DNA from: an uncultured Lachnospiraceae bacterium
Lineage (GTDB): Bacteria; Bacillota; Clostridia; Lachnospirales; Lachnospiraceae
Direction: 5' to 3'
NCBI GenBank assembly: GCA_910585825.1
Contig: CAJUEY010000001.1
Location: 1 to 64,000, forward strand
Length of the DNA: 64,000 bases
In this document: positions 41,312 to 50,230 of the stretch, one piece after another
How the letters are laid out: every line of letters begins with the position of its first letter
Numbering within the stretch: position 1 is the first letter of the stretch
Notes under the pieces: generated by a model
Databases searched by the model: none
The model's input: the letters and a program-made list of their open reading frames with translations, nothing else
Told to the model about the DNA's origin: nothing
Position numbers and translations under genes: made by a program

Positions 41312-42802
41312 ATGGAAATCATAAGAAATTTTCCCTGCCTTTCGATTTTGCTGGCAATGTTTTCCGCCATTATCAGTTCAGCATTGAAAGGGAAATGGGC
41401 AAAGCGTCTGAACACATTTGTTGTGACCACGGTGGGGATTTTATCTGCAGCCACGTTGTATTTGACGTATACGACAAAAGAAAGTTATGTTTATGTCATG
41501 GGGCATTTTCCGGCGCCCTTCGGAAATGAAATCCGCTTTGGTTCACTGGAAGCGGGAATGGCGCTGTTTTTTTGTATTATTATGCTGTTTTCCCTGAACG
41601 GAGGACGAAAGAAGATTAAGCTGGAAATTGATCCGGGCAAGGAGAATCTCTATTATATTATGGTAGATTTGCTGTTAAGCTCTCTGCTTGCCCTGGTGTA
41701 CACCAACGATTTATTTACGGCATATGTATTTGTAGAAATAAATACCATTGCTGCCTGCGGTCTGATTATGATTATGGAAAGCGGCCGGGCGATTGAGGCG
41801 GCAACCAGATATATGATTATGAGTCTTTTGGGTTCCGGTTTGTTCTTGATCGGACTCTGTATGCTTTATGATATGACAGGGCATCTGTTGATGAGCTATA
41901 TTCAGATCAGTGTGCGGGAGATTGCGGGAAACGGAACGTATATGATTCCCCTTCTTGTGACCATTGCCCTTATGGTAGTGGGACTTGCCATTAAAAGCGC
42001 GCTCTTCCCCTTTCATGCATGGCTGCCGGACGCCTATGGCTATTCTACCGTATCTTCCGCAGCGATGCTTTCCAGTCTGGTATCAAAAGGATATATTTTT
42101 CTGCTGATTAAAATTATTTACCGGGTAATCGGATTTGAAATATTTGTAAACAGCAGAATTATTAATGTGTTGTTTGTATTTGGCCTTGCGGGTATGATCA
42201 TGGGTTCCACAAGCGCGATTCGGGAAAACGATATTCGGAGGATGATTTCCTATTCTTCTGTGGCTCAGATCGGATATATTTATATGGGATTCGGCCTTGG
42301 GACGACGGCGGGCATGGTGGCGTCTGTTTTTCATATTTTATCTCATGCAGCCACAAAATCTCTGCTATTTGTCTCCGGCGTGGGTCTGACGGATGTTTCC
42401 GGAGAGAAAACCCAGTTTATTGAGCTGACGGGAGCGGCATACCGCAATACTGCTGCGGGGCTGGCGTTTACAGTGGGCTCGCTTTCCATGGTGGGTATTC
42501 CGCTTTTTTCCGGATTTATCAGCAAACTGCTGTTTTCCCAGGCTGCGGTGCAGAGTAATGTAAAAATGCTTCCGGCGCTGATTGTCCTTGCCGTCAGTAC
42601 GGTGCTGAATGCGATTTATTTTATGAAGACGGTGATCCGGATCTATACGCCGATCAAAAGCAAATATCCGTCGGTTTCTATAAAGGAAAATCAGTTGTAT
42701 GCGCTTACCCTGCTGTGTTTTATTGTGTTGAATGTTTTGCTGGGAATGTGCTCTCAGCCCATTACAGACTGGATTAGGCAGGGATTAGCTGTTTTGGCAT
42801 AG
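41312..42802 (+). CDS. mnhD: MrpD/NuoN-like antiporter subunit 1
   Basis: A 496-residue proton-translocating subunit with about 14 membrane segments. Key charged residues of the family are kept: Glu in FVEINTIAACGL (TM5) and Lys in AIKSALFPFHAWLPDAYG (TM7), with the broken-helix region SHAATKSLLFVSG. It starts at the base after the mnhC stop. It is the first of four related large subunits in this operon. Confidence 0.9.
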   Translation: MEIIRNFPCLSILLAMFSAIISSALKGKWAKRLNTFVVTTVGILSAATLYLTYTTKESYVYVMGHFPAPFGNEIRFGSLEAGMALFFCIIMLFSLNGGRKKIKLEIDPGKENLYYIMVDLLLSSLLALVYTNDLFTAYVFVEINTIAACGLIMIMESGRAIEAATRYMIMSLLGSGLFLIGLCMLYDMTGHLLMSYIQISVREIAGNGTYMIPLLVTIALMVVGLAIKSALFPFHAWLPDAYGYSTVSSAAMLSSLVSKGYIFLLIKIIYRVIGFEIFVNSRIINVLFVFGLAGMIMGSTSAIRENDIRRMISYSSVAQIGYIYMGFGLGTTAGMVASVFHILSHAATKSLLFVSGVGLTDVSGEKTQFIELTGAAYRNTAAGLAFTVGSLSMVGIPLFSGFISKLLFSQAAVQSNVKMLPALIVLAVSTVLNAIYFMKTVIRIYTPIKSKYPSVSIKENQLYALTLLCFIVLNVLLGMCSQPITDWIRQGLAVLA

Positions 42803-42824
42803 TGGGATATAGGAGGCGATGAAG

Positions 42825-44306
42825 ATGGAGTATATGCTGCTTGTGCCGGTGTTTTTTCCGATTCTGGCAGGAATTGTACTTTTAATGAAAAAAGAATATC
42901 AAAAAAGAAGTTCCATGCTGCTTTATGTGGGAGCGGTTCTTTTGATCACGGGAATCTTTGCAGTATATGGGATTTTTAGAATTACAGAAGGGGTGACGCT
43001 GTTTCACCTGACGAAGGCGATGCCGGTTTACTTTAAGCTGGATACGTTGGGCAGGTATTTTTCTTTTCTGTTTACAATTGTCTGGATTCTGGCGGGATTC
43101 TTTTCCTTTGAATATATGAAACATGAAGAGAAAGAAAAACGTTATTTTGGGTTTTATCTGATTGTATTCGGTATTTTACTGGGACTGGATTTTTCGGGCA
43201 ACCTGATTACGATGTATTTGTTTTACGAATTCATGACGCTGGCTTCTATGCCGCTGGTACTGCACACCCAGACAAAAGAGGCGGTCATGGCTGGGCTTCG
43301 GTATTTGTTCTTTTCTTTTGCCGGGGCGTATATGGCGCTGTTTGGCGTATATTTTATCTGTCGTTACGGAACAACGTTGGAATTTACGGCGGGAGGGGTG
43401 ATTTCCGCTGCGGTTTTGCAGGAAAACCGAACGTTGTTTTTGGTGGTTTCGATGTTTTTGCTGATCGGCTTCGGCGTAAAGGCAGGCATGTTTCCGCTGC
43501 ACGCCTGGCTGCCGTGTGCGCATCCGGTTGCTCCGGGACCGGCGTCTGCCGTGCTTTCCGGCATTATTGTAAAAAGCGGCGTGCTGGCAATGATCCGCGT
43601 AGTATATCAGATGATTGGCGCTGAGTTTATCTGGGGCACCTGGGTGCAGACAGTATGGATGTCGCTTACTCTGATTACCATCTTTATGGGATCTATGCTG
43701 GCGTTTCGTGAGCCTGTGCTGAAAAAAAGGCTTGCTTATTCCACGGTCAGCCAGCTTTCTTATATTTTGTTCGGATTATCGGTTCTGAATGCAGAGGCAG
43801 CCACAGGAGCGCTTTTGCATGTGGCGGTCCATGCGTTTATTAAAGTGGCCTTGTTCTTATGTGCAGCGGCGATTATTTATCAGACAGGATGCAAACGGGT
43901 AGAGGATTTAAAGGGAATCGGCAAAGGAATGCCGGTGACATTGTGGTGTTATACCATTGTGTCTTTGGGACTGATCGGAATTCCGCCTACAAGCGGATTT
44001 GTCAGCAAATGGTCTTTGGCAGTCGGTTCCCTGGAAACGGGCATTCCGGTATTTTCCTGGCTTGGCCCGGTGGTCCTTTTGGTAAGCGCTTTGCTTACAG
44101 CCGGATATTTGCTGCCCATTACAATGCAAGGCTTTTTCCCGGGAGAGGGGTATGATGCATCCCGGTTTGAGGGAAAGGAACCGCCTTATCTGATGCTGGC
44201 GCCGCTTTTGATACTGGCAGCGCTTACCGTGCTGCTAGGGTTGATGCCGAATGGATTGACGGACAGGTTGTTTGAGTTTGTGGTACAAGCGATGCGGATT
44301 GTGTAA
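42825..44306 (+). CDS. MrpD/NuoM-like antiporter subunit 2
   Basis: A 493-residue protein with about 14 membrane segments. It keeps the TM5 Glu (LFYEFMTLASMPLVLH) and the TM7 Lys (GVKAGMFPLHAWLPCAHP), and has the AFIKVALFLCAAA segment. The ATG at 42825 lies eight bases after AGGAGG; the ATG two codons earlier is too close to it. It is more like the next subunit than the first one, which suggests an in-operon duplication; that is judged by eye. Confidence 0.88.
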   Translation: MEYMLLVPVFFPILAGIVLLMKKEYQKRSSMLLYVGAVLLITGIFAVYGIFRITEGVTLFHLTKAMPVYFKLDTLGRYFSFLFTIVWILAGFFSFEYMKHEEKEKRYFGFYLIVFGILLGLDFSGNLITMYLFYEFMTLASMPLVLHTQTKEAVMAGLRYLFFSFAGAYMALFGVYFICRYGTTLEFTAGGVISAAVLQENRTLFLVVSMFLLIGFGVKAGMFPLHAWLPCAHPVAPGPASAVLSGIIVKSGVLAMIRVVYQMIGAEFIWGTWVQTVWMSLTLITIFMGSMLAFREPVLKKRLAYSTVSQLSYILFGLSVLNAEAATGALLHVAVHAFIKVALFLCAAAIIYQTGCKRVEDLKGIGKGMPVTLWCYTIVSLGLIGIPPTSGFVSKWSLAVGSLETGIPVFSWLGPVVLLVSALLTAGYLLPITMQGFFPGEGYDASRFEGKEPPYLMLAPLLILAALTVLLGLMPNGLTDRLFEFVVQAMRIV

Positions 44307-44321
44307 GAAGGAGGGGATTTT

Positions 44322-45797
44322 ATGAATGCATTTTATTTATTTCTGGCTGTGCTGATCCCCTGCGTCGGCGGAATCTTAAATTCGCTGATCCCATGGAAAA
44401 AGCGAAGCCATATGTTGATTTATCTGGAAACATTAGTGATTGTTAATTCGATTCTGGTCTGGATGCTTTTGTTGAACCGGCCGGCGGAGATTTTCACTCT
44501 GGTGCATTTTACCGGAAATCTGGCGATCGCCTTTCAGCTGGATGGGCTGGGGACTGTTTTTGCCGGGGTGATTTCTTTTTTGTGGCCGCTTGCGACCTTA
44601 TATTCTTTTGAATATATGACAAAGGAGAAACACGAAAAGACATTTTTTATGTTTTATACCGTTACTTACGGTGTGACGCTTGGCATTTCCCTGGCGGATA
44701 ATTTTCTGACGATGTATTGTTTTTATGAACTTTTGACACTGGTTACACTGCCTCTTGTGATGCATACGCTGACCAGAGAGGCAATACTTGCCAGCCGAAA
44801 ATATCTGTATTATTCCATTGGCGGCGCGGCTTTTGCATTTATCGGAATGATCTTTTTGATTACGTATGGAGAAAGTCCGAATTTTATTTTGGGCGGCGTT
44901 ATGAATGCGGCGGCTCTTGCAGAAAGAAAAAATATCTTTCTGTTGATTTATGTATTCAGTTTTTTCGGGTTTGGGGTAAAAGCGGCGATTTGTCCGCTGA
45001 ACTCCTGGCTGCCGCAGGCGGGAGTGGCTCCGACGCCGGTGACGGCGCTGCTGCATGCCGTTGCCGTTGTCAAATCCGGCGCCTTTGCAATTATGCGTCT
45101 GACGTTTTATTGTTTTGGCGTGGATTTCCTGCGGGGAACCTGGGCACAGTATCTGTTAATGGGAGTCGTTATGTTTACGATTATTTACGGCTGCAGCATG
45201 GCGGTGAAGGAGACGCATTTAAAACGGCGTCTTGCATATTCTACAATCAGCAACCTTTCTTATATTTTGTTCGGCGTGGTGCTTATGACGCCCCTTGGAC
45301 TGGTGGGCGCCTTAAGCCATATGGTTTTTCATGCAGTTATGAAAATATGCTCCTTCTTCTGTGCGGGAGCGGTTATGCATCAGAGCGAACGCCATTATAT
45401 TCATCAGTTAGACGGGTTTGCAAGGAAAATGCCGAAAGTTTTTGCAATTTTTACCATGTCGGCGCTGGCGCTTATGGGCGTGCCGGGGCTTTGCGGCTTT
45501 ATCAGTAAATGGAATCTTGTTTCAGCAGCGATTGAGAGTCAGAATCCGATGGCTTATTTCGGCATCGGCGCGCTTTTGATATCGGCGCTTTTGACTGCGA
45601 TTTATATGCTTACCATTGTCATCCGGGCATATTTTCCGGCGAAAGATTTTGACTATGATACGATTGCGGATGTGAAAGATCCGAATTGGATGATGTTGCT
45701 GCCATTGGCGGTGTTTGCGGTGATGATTGTGGGCTTTGGCCTTTGTTCAGCGCCTGTAACAGAGCTTTTAACGGCAGTTGCGGCAGGAAATTTTTAG
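44322..45797 (+). CDS. MrpD/NuoM-like antiporter subunit 3
   Basis: A 491-residue protein with about 14 membrane segments, TM5 Glu in CFYELLTLVTLPLVMH and TM7 Lys in GVKAAICPLNSWLPQAGV. The replacement of the usual HAWLP by NSWLP is a small departure from the family. The ATG follows AAGGAGG, 16 bases after the preceding stop. FHAVMKICSFFCAGA matches the discontinuous helix of subunit 2. Confidence 0.88.
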   Translation: MNAFYLFLAVLIPCVGGILNSLIPWKKRSHMLIYLETLVIVNSILVWMLLLNRPAEIFTLVHFTGNLAIAFQLDGLGTVFAGVISFLWPLATLYSFEYMTKEKHEKTFFMFYTVTYGVTLGISLADNFLTMYCFYELLTLVTLPLVMHTLTREAILASRKYLYYSIGGAAFAFIGMIFLITYGESPNFILGGVMNAAALAERKNIFLLIYVFSFFGFGVKAAICPLNSWLPQAGVAPTPVTALLHAVAVVKSGAFAIMRLTFYCFGVDFLRGTWAQYLLMGVVMFTIIYGCSMAVKETHLKRRLAYSTISNLSYILFGVVLMTPLGLVGALSHMVFHAVMKICSFFCAGAVMHQSERHYIHQLDGFARKMPKVFAIFTMSALALMGVPGLCGFISKWNLVSAAIESQNPMAYFGIGALLISALLTAIYMLTIVIRAYFPAKDFDYDTIADVKDPNWMMLLPLAVFAVMIVGFGLCSAPVTELLTAVAAGNF

Positions 45798-45844
45798 GCG
45801 GCGGAGGGCTTGTCTGACCTGCTGTGTTTTTAGGAGGGATGCAT

Positions 45845-47938
45845 ATGGAAAAATTATTTTTGATATTGATTCTCTTTCCGCTGGCGGCAGCCATAGCAGT
45901 GATGGCTGCAGATCATAAGGCGTCTGCAGATACCGGAGAGAAGGGCAGCTGGAAGAATGTAAGGGATCTATTCGTGATTCTGACGGGGGTGGGAGAATTT
46001 GCCCTGATGTGTGTTATGGCATTTTCGGGCATGGGAAGCGAGCTCTTTGTTCCGGGGATCTGCGGCATGGGTCTGCGGTTCTGCTTAGACGGTTTCCGTA
46101 TAGTTTATGGTTTGACGGCGGCATTTATGTGGATGATGACGCTTTTGTTTTCCAGAGAATATCTTTCCCATGAAAAACATCTGGGACGTTACTATTTTTT
46201 CCAGCTTGTTACGCTGTCGGCTACGCTGGGTGTATTTTTATCGTCAGACCTTTTTACAACCTTTGTATTTTTTGAAGTCATGTCTTTTACGTCTTATGTC
46301 TGGGTCGTTCAGGAGGAGACCAAGGGAGCGATAAAAGCAGCAGAAACGTATCTTGCAGTGGCGGTAATTGGCGGGATGGTGCTTTTAATGGGATTGTTTC
46401 TCTTGTACAATGCGCTTGGAACGCTGGAGATGTCGAAGCTTTTATCTGCGGCATCTGCCTGTGGGGAGAAAAAATTATTGTATATTGCCGGGTGCTTTAC
46501 TTTGGTGGGATTTGGCGCAAAAGCGGGCGCATTTCCCCTGCATATCTGGCTGCCGAAAGCGCATCCGGTGGCTCCGGCTCCGGCATCGGCGCTGCTTTCC
46601 GGAATTTTGACAAAAGCGGGTATTTTCGGCGTGCTGGCGGTGAGCTGTAATATTTTTTTATGGGATAAGCGCTGGGGACTTTTGATTTTTTCCATTGGGC
46701 TTTTTACCATGTTCGGCGGTGCGCTGCTGGCAGTATGCTCTGTGGATTTAAAACGGACGCTTGCCTGCTCATCTATGTCGCAGATTGGATTTATTCTGAT
46801 TGGAATCGGCATGCAGGGGATTTTGGGAGAGGAAAATGCTTTGGCAGTGAGAGGCACGCTTTTGCATATGGTGAATCATTCCCTAATTAAACTGGCGTTA
46901 TTTATGATTGCCGGAGTTGTGGTAATGAATCTTCATAAATTGAATCTCAATGAAATTCGTGGATTTGGAAGAAAAAAACCATTTCTGAATATCTGCTTTT
47001 TGGCGGGAGCATTGGGAATTTCAGGCATTCCGCTGATGAACGGATATGTGAGCAAAACGCTTCTGCATGAGAGTATTGTAGAGGGGATTGAAATTTCTGC
47101 AGAACTTTCCGGATTTCTCAAAATGTCGGAATGGATTTTCTTAATCAGCGGAGGTATGACGCTTGCTTATATGACAAAACTTTATATGGCAGTGTTTATA
47201 GAAGAAAATTCAGATAAAAAAGAACAGAACCGTTTTGATCAGATGAAGGGATATATGAGTCCCTTGAGTGCGTTTGCCATTGGAGGAAGTGCGGTGATCC
47301 TGCCTCTTCTTGGCATCGTCCCCAGTCTGTTATCGGATCGGATTGCGGATTTGGGACAGGGATTTATGCATTTGGAAGGGGAAGTGCATGCAGTATCTTA
47401 TTTTAGTCTGGTGAATTTAAAAGGCGGATTTATTTCGATTGGAATCGGTGTTTTGCTGTATGCAGGAATTCGGAAACTGATGATGAAGAGGAAAGACGGT
47501 GTTTTGGAATACAAAGACTGCTGGCCGAAATGGCTGGATGTGGAGGAGCTTTTGTATCGTCCGCTGCTGCTGAAGATTCTGCCGTTTCTGGCACGGGTGA
47601 CATGCAGGATTCTGGACAGTCTGGCAGAAGGCGTGATTATATTTTTGCGTAAGACAATTTATCGGGAGCGGAAGATTCCCCACGAACTGGCGGAGGGTAC
47701 GGAGTTTACCCATGTGGTCGGCGCGGCGCTTGATTTTCTGCGCCGGATAAAGCGGAAGATTTTCAGACAGCAGGAGCCGGAGCATGAAATTTCTTATGAG
47801 CATAAGCTGGCAATGCAGCGTGAGAAGATTGTGGAAACGAATGCGATTATTCAGAGAAGTCTATCTTTTGGACTGCTGTTGTTTTATGTGGGGCTTGTAT
47901 TTACTTTGATTTATCTGTTGTATTTGGGACAGGGATAG
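45845..47938 (+). CDS. MrpA/NuoL-like large antiporter subunit
   Basis: A 697-residue ND5-type subunit. The first 500 residues are about 14 membrane segments with TM5 Glu (FFEVMSFTSYVWVV) and TM7 Lys (GAKAGAFPLHIWLPKAHP). A further 200 residues follow with membrane segments near 530 and 675 and a charged amphipathic stretch between, reminiscent of the NuoL lateral-helix extension. It lacks the MbhD/MbhE extension of classical MrpA, which is encoded separately upstream. The ATG at 45845 is seven bases after AGGAGGG; an ATG two codons earlier is too close. It closes the operon. Confidence 0.88.
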   Translation: MEKLFLILILFPLAAAIAVMAADHKASADTGEKGSWKNVRDLFVILTGVGEFALMCVMAFSGMGSELFVPGICGMGLRFCLDGFRIVYGLTAAFMWMMTLLFSREYLSHEKHLGRYYFFQLVTLSATLGVFLSSDLFTTFVFFEVMSFTSYVWVVQEETKGAIKAAETYLAVAVIGGMVLLMGLFLLYNALGTLEMSKLLSAASACGEKKLLYIAGCFTLVGFGAKAGAFPLHIWLPKAHPVAPAPASALLSGILTKAGIFGVLAVSCNIFLWDKRWGLLIFSIGLFTMFGGALLAVCSVDLKRTLACSSMSQIGFILIGIGMQGILGEENALAVRGTLLHMVNHSLIKLALFMIAGVVVMNLHKLNLNEIRGFGRKKPFLNICFLAGALGISGIPLMNGYVSKTLLHESIVEGIEISAELSGFLKMSEWIFLISGGMTLAYMTKLYMAVFIEENSDKKEQNRFDQMKGYMSPLSAFAIGGSAVILPLLGIVPSLLSDRIADLGQGFMHLEGEVHAVSYFSLVNLKGGFISIGIGVLLYAGIRKLMMKRKDGVLEYKDCWPKWLDVEELLYRPLLLKILPFLARVTCRILDSLAEGVIIFLRKTIYRERKIPHELAEGTEFTHVVGAALDFLRRIKRKIFRQQEPEHEISYEHKLAMQREKIVETNAIIQRSLSFGLLLFYVGLVFTLIYLLYLGQG

Positions 47939-47989
47939 ATACGGAGAAAGAAGAGAGGGCATCCCCTGAGAGAAAAGAAGGAGGTCAAT

Positions 47990-49333
47990 ATGCAGCTTTT
48001 AGAATTGAATCAGAGTTATTGCGAAAAGATTGCGAAAGATAAAGAGGCTCATGCAAGGAGTGCGCAGAAAGAGATTGCTTATATCAATCAATCTACGGCG
48101 AAATACCATGGAAGATGCGTCAGTACACTGTATGTGCCAAAGCTGTTTACCGAAGAGGATATCAACAATTTTAAGCAGTTGATCCATGAACTGTATGGAA
48201 TATTCGATAAAGTTATCCTGCATTACAGAGAAGATGCAGCATACCGCAGCCTGTTTGGATTTTCAGATCAGTTAGAGGAATTGATTCTGCGCCGTCCCAG
48301 ATATGAAAGCAGGATTCCCATTGCCCGGATTGATATATTTTATAATGAAGAAACAAAAGAGTTCAAATTCTGTGAATTTAATACAGACGGGTCCAGCGCT
48401 ATGAATGAGGACCGGGAGCTGAATATCGGGTTAAAGGAGACGGTGGGGTATCAGGAGCTTTCAAAAAATTATCAGTTGCAAACTTTTGAGTTGTTTGACA
48501 GCTGGGCAGAGACGTCTCTTCGGATTTACAGGGAAACAAAAGGCGCAGTGGAGCAGCCGTATATTGCAATTGTTGATTTTATGGAGAGCGCTACGAATAA
48601 TGAGTTTGACATTTTTGCAGAGAGCTACCGAAAGTGCGGTGCGGAATGTGAAATTTGTGAAATACGCAGTCTTACGTATCGAAACGGAAGGCTTTACGGG
48701 GAAAACGGCAAAGCCATCGATATGATTTACCGCCGGGCAGTGACCAGTGATATCATGAAACATTATGATGAGGTAAAAGATTTTATCCGGGCGGTGAAAG
48801 AAGAGGCTGTATGTCTGATCGGGGATTTTACGACGCAGATTGCACACAACAAAGTGCTGTATCAGATCCTGCATCATCCTATGACACAGGAGTTTTTATC
48901 GGAAGACGAAAAAGCTTATGTGAAAGCCCATGTACCGTATACCGCGCTTATGACGGCGGATTATCTGCCTTATGAGGATATTATTAAGAAGAAGGATCAG
49001 TGGATTTTAAAGCCGTTGGATTCCTATGGTTCAAAGGGAGTTTTTGCAGGAGTGGAATACGAGTCTTTGGAAGAATGGAAAAATATTGTGGACAGGCATC
49101 GAATCGAAGGATATCTGGTGCAGGAATTTTGTGTGCCGTATCAAACGAAAAATATTGATTTTTCCAAAGGCGCAGATGCGGATTTTATTTTGGTTTCTAA
49201 TCTGACCGGATTATTTGTGTATGACGGAAGATTTCAGGGCATTTATTCCAGAGTGTCCCGGGGCAGAATCATTTCTACGCAGTACAGTGAAATTGCCCTG
49301 CCTTCTGTTGTAGTAAGAGAAAAGGAACGATAA
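47990..49333 (+). CDS. ATP-grasp enzyme, glutathionylspermidine-synthase-like
   Basis: A 447-residue protein that resembles the glutathionylspermidine synthase ATP-grasp family, which forms C-N bonds through acyl phosphates. Visible pieces are FKFCEFNTDGSSAMNE (metal and nucleotide contacts), a central domain with CLIGDFTTQIAHNK, and the ATP-binding lysine strand QWILKPLDSYGSKGVFAG followed by GYLVQEFCVPY. There is no amidase domain, unlike the E. coli bifunctional enzyme. The ATG follows AAGGAGG. The gene begins 51 bases after the Mrp-like operon and could be read through from it. The substrate is unknown. Confidence 0.78.
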   Translation: MQLLELNQSYCEKIAKDKEAHARSAQKEIAYINQSTAKYHGRCVSTLYVPKLFTEEDINNFKQLIHELYGIFDKVILHYREDAAYRSLFGFSDQLEELILRRPRYESRIPIARIDIFYNEETKEFKFCEFNTDGSSAMNEDRELNIGLKETVGYQELSKNYQLQTFELFDSWAETSLRIYRETKGAVEQPYIAIVDFMESATNNEFDIFAESYRKCGAECEICEIRSLTYRNGRLYGENGKAIDMIYRRAVTSDIMKHYDEVKDFIRAVKEEAVCLIGDFTTQIAHNKVLYQILHHPMTQEFLSEDEKAYVKAHVPYTALMTADYLPYEDIIKKKDQWILKPLDSYGSKGVFAGVEYESLEEWKNIVDRHRIEGYLVQEFCVPYQTKNIDFSKGADADFILVSNLTGLFVYDGRFQGIYSRVSRGRIISTQYSEIALPSVVVREKER

Positions 49334-49360
49334 AATAAGCGGTAAAGGAGGCGTTATTTT

Positions 49361-49984
49361 ATGAAAGAAATGGCGGAACGGTTAAAACTGGATGTGATTA
49401 TCAGCGCATGTATTTGTATTGGATTGGGGATTGTTCTGATTTTGTGGCCCATTGAGGTGACCACCGTTGTCTGCAAGACGATTGGAGCAATGATTGCTTT
49501 TTTGGGAGCGGTAAGGATTGCCGCTTATATTTTTCACAGAGAGGAGCAGCACAGCATTCATCTGCTGCTTGGCCTGGTGCTTCTGCTTGTGGGCGTCTGG
49601 ATTTTTTTTAAGCCCCACAGCATTCAGGGCATATTGTTTATCGGCATTGGCGCAGTGCTTTTTGTACACGGTCTGGAGGATTTTAAATATGCGTTGGAGA
49701 CAAAAAGGAATGGATATGAATCCTGGCCGATTTTGCTCCTTATGTCGTTTCTTGGCATGATCTTTGGAATCGTATGTATTGTGGATTGTTTCGGCGTGAT
49801 TTCAATTACATTAAGTTTTGTGGGCGTTGTATTGATTTACGACGGCATCACAGACCTTTGGATTGTCAGCCGGGTAGTCAGGGCGGCAAAAGCAGTGGGG
49901 AAAAAGCTCGAAGAAATGCAGCAGGAGGCAGAAGCAGTGGAGACGGAAGCTGTCATAGAGGAAAGCGAGCTGCATAAGGAATGA
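49361..49984 (+). CDS. HdeD-like (DUF308) membrane protein
   Basis: A 207-residue protein with six membrane segments in three hairpins, the arrangement of the HdeD/DUF308 family (ISACICIGLGIVLILWPIEV, then two further glycine-rich pairs), and a charged, Glu-rich cytoplasmic tail from about residue 170. Family members are linked to acid stress in enterobacteria, but the function in Clostridia is unknown. The ATG follows AAAGGAGG. Its stop overlaps the start of the next small gene (ATGA). Confidence 0.85.
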   Translation: MKEMAERLKLDVIISACICIGLGIVLILWPIEVTTVVCKTIGAMIAFLGAVRIAAYIFHREEQHSIHLLLGLVLLLVGVWIFFKPHSIQGILFIGIGAVLFVHGLEDFKYALETKRNGYESWPILLLMSFLGMIFGIVCIVDCFGVISITLSFVGVVLIYDGITDLWIVSRVVRAAKAVGKKLEEMQQEAEAVETEAVIEESELHKE

Positions 49985-50211
49985 GACGTATGGAATTTAA
50001 GATGGAGCGGCTGGGGCTTTTGGAGGTGGGAGATGTGCTTCCGGTAACAGAAGGGAAACTGCCGGGCTCTTATTATTATACTTTGGGAAAGGCATATGCC
50101 ATGTCCGCAAATTACAGTTTGAGTGAGAGGTTAAAATCAGACAAAGGAAAGGTAGTAGAGATAGAAGAAACACCGAAGGGTTATTTTGTAACGGTAGAAT
50201 TTGAGGAGTAA
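49981..50211 (+). CDS. Small hypothetical protein, 76 aa
   Basis: A 76-residue soluble protein with no recognised family. The sequence (LLEVGDVLPVTEGKLPGSYY and GKVVEIEETPKGYFVTVEFEE, each given in part) suggests a small beta-barrel. Its ATG overlaps the HdeD-like stop, and a purine-rich GCTGCATAAGGA region provides the ribosome site; a second ATG three codons on is possible. It ends 19 bases before the preferred MATE start and is likely part of the same transcript. Confidence 0.75.
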   Translation: MRRMEFKMERLGLLEVGDVLPVTEGKLPGSYYYTLGKAYAMSANYSLSERLKSDKGKVVEIEETPKGYFVTVEFEE

Positions 50212-50230
50212 CAGAGAGGAAATGCAAAAG

